This document shows positions 60,996 through 64,000 of a stretch of 64,000 bases of DNA, piece by piece (within the stretch, counting starts at the first letter, position 1; each line of letters starts with the position of its first letter). The notes beneath the pieces are model-generated. The model ran no database searches. It was not told the DNA's origin and worked only from the letters and a program-made list of their open reading frames with translations. Source of the stretch: Colius striatus. Its lineage: Eukaryota > Chordata > Aves > Coliiformes > Coliidae. The DNA is taken from the NCBI RefSeq assembly GCF_028858725.1, contig NC_084769.1, positions 14,137,501 through 14,201,500 on the forward strand, given 5' to 3'. The position numbers and the translations under genes are program-made.

Positions 60996-63900
60996 CTGAA
61001 AATATAAAAGGATTTAATACTTGTCAGGTGGATTGATAGTAGCATCTCTCTTCTTTCTAGACGTATCTTATATTGTAATTCCAAAAGTAAGAGAATCCCA
61101 AAATTAAGCTTCTGAAAACATAACATGGAAATGATTTCTTTTCTCTCATATTTTCTGATGTCTGTTTTTTTGAAAGGCAAATGTACACCCCACAAGAAGT
61201 ACACATAATATTCTTAAAGGACTTGGAAAATGTCAACACTGACACAAAACTGAGTGTTAAAACATCTTTATCCCTGTCCCTTCTAAGCTTTCCTTCCCAG
61301 AATTCAGTAGAAGTGGAACCACATTCAGTACAATTACAAAGACTAGTGCACTGGAACATTTTTAGAGCAAAGTACAGCAAATTGATCAAGAATTTACTAC
61401 GGTATCTAGGCTGTTTTGAAGCAGGTAGCAAAATAGCATTCCATTAGCCAATGCTTTTAATAACTAACAGGAAACAGCCTGGGACACAACTTAAACAGTA
61501 CTTAGATAACACATTTACAAAACAAAGTTCATAAAACTCACCTGCAGGTGCAAAAAGCCACTGCATATGTTCATATATCATTTATGAAAAAAACTTAGCT
61601 CTGGCCCCAAGTAAACACCATTTTTATAGTGATGATCTAAAAATTTAAACAGTTTTTTAAAGAGAACACACATAAATAGCACTGGGCAGTTTCTACACAA
61701 CATATATTTTTCATGCTATGACCTCCTTCACAGTAGTACACTGAAAAGAAGGCTTAACAATAATAGCTGAGGTGCCTAAAAGTACTAAAAACATATTCAT
61801 AAATTAGCAGATCAGAGTACAAGCCATAGTGTTGAAAAGAAATATTTTTGAATGCAAAGAAAAGTGGAAGGGATTTATGCTTACTCTGCAAGCAATTTAA
61901 GGGTTTCTCTATTTCCATAATGCTATCATCTTACAATCTTTAATCTCAATATTTACACATTCACAACTTCAGAAATGAGCTAACTTTCTAAGCATATTTT
62001 ACAATAAGTTACTAATTAGGAGATTTAGTCCACCCCTCAAAATTCCTCGATAGACAGAATCATTCTTCTCAGAAATAACCTGGTTTAATCATCAACTCAT
62101 ATCCATGTAAGAAAAGCAACATGCATAATTTTTGCCACCTTCCTTTACCCTGATCTTCAAGTATTTTACATTAAACTTATCAATCCTAATAACTGGTATA
62201 CTCTATGCTTTAGCTAAATCCAAAATAACATTTTGCAGCCCAAAATAAAGTCTCAGAAAAGTCTGCAAAGTGAACCTGCCTAAGCAAGTTCTTACACAGT
62301 TACTTTATTCCAAGTACTGGAAGAAGCAGACAACTTCATATATATATAGAGCATCTACAAAATGTTGCATCATGAAAATGCTGAGATGCAGACCTCAAAT
62401 TCACTCAAAGCAAGTTTTTTCTGTTGACTACAAGCAAAAGTGCTTCTCAGGCAATAGCAGATTTATTAAACACCTGCAAGACTCTTAAAAGAAGCCTAAA
62501 GCCAAATCACCTACATGTAATACCACACATTTCTTCCACTATTCGAGTATGTAGTCACTTCCTCGAAAGAGCAAGGCATTGATCTGTTGACATTATCCCT
62601 CAGCACTGGATACCTTCTGCTTAAACAGTAAGACATACTAATACAAATGAAATAATTCAGCATTTACAACAGCAGAACTAGAAAAAAGTTCTATTTTGCA
62701 TGACACCTCCCGCATCTTGCCTAAAACTAGAGGAAAATCTCCCCTTATTGGGCAGAACATTTTCGATCCTTCCCAATGCCTCAGTAAGTCATTTCTTGAA
62801 ACTAATTAACCAGTTATCGCTGTCAAATCCCCTCCTGGTGACAGACAATGGAGCATTTGAAACTGGAATTACCTCTCTCAGACTACTAACAGTACCAATT
62901 CATGTACTCTCTCACACTACCAACAATCAAAACTCATTATTGTTTAAACTTCTGCAGTGTCAAATTAGTTTCAGAGCATGTTCACCTTTATGTAATCTCA
63001 GCAAAGAACTCCAAGACCCAGTGGATCCAGAACGACTAGCGTAGGAGAAAGTCCCTGAAGAATAGCAGTGAAGTGGCTGTGGAAAGATTTGCAGAGCTAC
63101 TGGTTGTTTTCTGACTTAAATCACCAAGGCTGTCAACATGGAATTAATTATGGAGTGCTTTCCATGTCACTTAAATCATCGGGTATTTGAATTTGGTTTG
63201 AGGCAGCAAAAGTTTCACATGTGCTTTTATGTTAAATTATTTCTTAAAGCTTTACTAAAGTTCTTCCATCTTATATTTAAACAAGTGGCTGTTAAAAAAG
63301 GTGTTGCTTTGTAACAGGTTAATCTTTATGAATCAAAATGAATTTCCCTACACTCAATAAAACTGTGATCTCAAGTGTTTTCCAAAGACACAGTGGAGAT
63401 ACACTTCTATTACATTTGCTGGTGAGAAGTTAACCTTAACTTAGTAGTGGCAACATTCAATTTAAATGAAATTTTTATCCCACTGCTACTCTATGTTGGT
63501 TTTTTTTCCCTCCTTTCCATTTTTGTTCTTTTTTTTCCTTGCAGCAGAGCTCAGATTACCCTCTAAGGACAAATATTTGCAAGCTGCTTAATGGTTACCA
63601 ATGAGCTATTAACAACTCACAAGCAGTCCAGTCAGTGGCTGGTCCTCTCTTCAGGGCACAAATTAAACTCCTTACGGGTTTCTAATTCTGTAAAACCTGA
63701 CTCCTTGATTTACACAGTTTGCTACACTCTGAGGGAAGCAACAGCAAACATCTCACTGCAGGACAATCAACAGCTTATTTAAAAATAAATCATTTTTATA
63801 GGGCAGGCCATCTAGTGGTTTTGCCCCACTTTGGAATGACATAAAAGCATCTTTTGACCACTTTGGTATAAATCGTGCTCCCCCCCCCCCCCCCCCCCCG

Positions 63901-64000
63901 CACCCCTCAAAGGGAAGGAATGCTCCCAAGCATGTCCTAATGATATCTTGTAGTGCTCTTAATTGCAATTGCTAGCTGAGTAGGCATTACGAAGGCTGGA
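60996..64000 (-). other. EPB41L5: EPB41L5 5' intron, running off the window
   Basis: The intron preceding the first visible FERM exon, with at least 3 kb in view. No upstream coding exon (the lysine/arginine-rich N-terminus or the VSLLDGT-type strand) was found on the - strand, so it must lie to the right. A 20-base C run sits at 63880-63899. A 114-codon + strand frame at 62700-63044 has no recognisable similarity. Confidence 0.7.
63880..63899 (+). repeat. Poly-C tract, 20 bases
   Basis: Uninterrupted run of 20 C near the right edge. Its true length is uncertain because homopolymers are error-prone in sequencing. Confidence 0.9.

Noticed and set aside
62700..63044. 114-codon + strand frame in the right-hand intron
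   Set aside because: No similarity recognised, opposite strand to the host gene, no splice or promoter context.

Overview
This is vertebrate nuclear DNA, almost certainly from a bird. Coding sequence comes as short exons with GT/AG borders separated by long AT-rich introns. The interspersed repeats are 5'-truncated CR1 LINEs whose 3' ends carry the familiar avian block (a run such as GGTTGGAAGGGACCTTTAGA on the antisense side). There are no bacterial operons, CRISPR arrays or phage genes. I could not name the species from the sequence.

Two protein-coding genes lie tail to tail. On the + strand (about 578-10.6 kb) is a compact seven-exon kelch-repeat gene. Its joined exons (671-833, 1626-1705, 2517-2595, 4111-4157, 5602-5722, 6623-6809, 7148-7817) total 1347 nt with consistent phases and encode about 448 residues. 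The product has six kelch GG motifs, a long disordered insert before the last blade, and no BTB, BACK or F-box segment. I did not identify its ortholog.

On the - strand, from beyond the right edge down to a stop at 16559-16561, is EPB41L5 (band 4.1-like 5, a FERM-domain cortical adaptor). I placed 23 coding exons (60.99 kb down to 16.56 kb). They total 2085 nt with phase agreement at every junction, giving 694 residues plus a stop. Only the N-terminal part, about 60 residues by comparison with the human protein as I remember it, lies outside the window. In order they encode most of the FERM domain, the basic FERM-adjacent region, a long disordered tail, and the C-terminal TTEL, which has the form of a class I PDZ ligand.

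The rest is intron, 3' UTR and repeats: at least eight CR1 copies (one pair nested), a 34-bp minisatellite of nine units downstream of EPB41L5, a 16-bp x4 repeat, a 20-bp poly-C tract, and an isolated CpG-rich block inside the largest EPB41L5 intron. No tRNA, rRNA or recognisable small RNA gene was found by eye.

No unknown molecular system stands out. The best leads are the unplaced kelch gene, the CR1 copy that sits against an EPB41L5 splice acceptor, the alternative readthrough C-terminus at 19.54-19.67 kb, and the intronic CpG-rich block at 35.6-35.8 kb.
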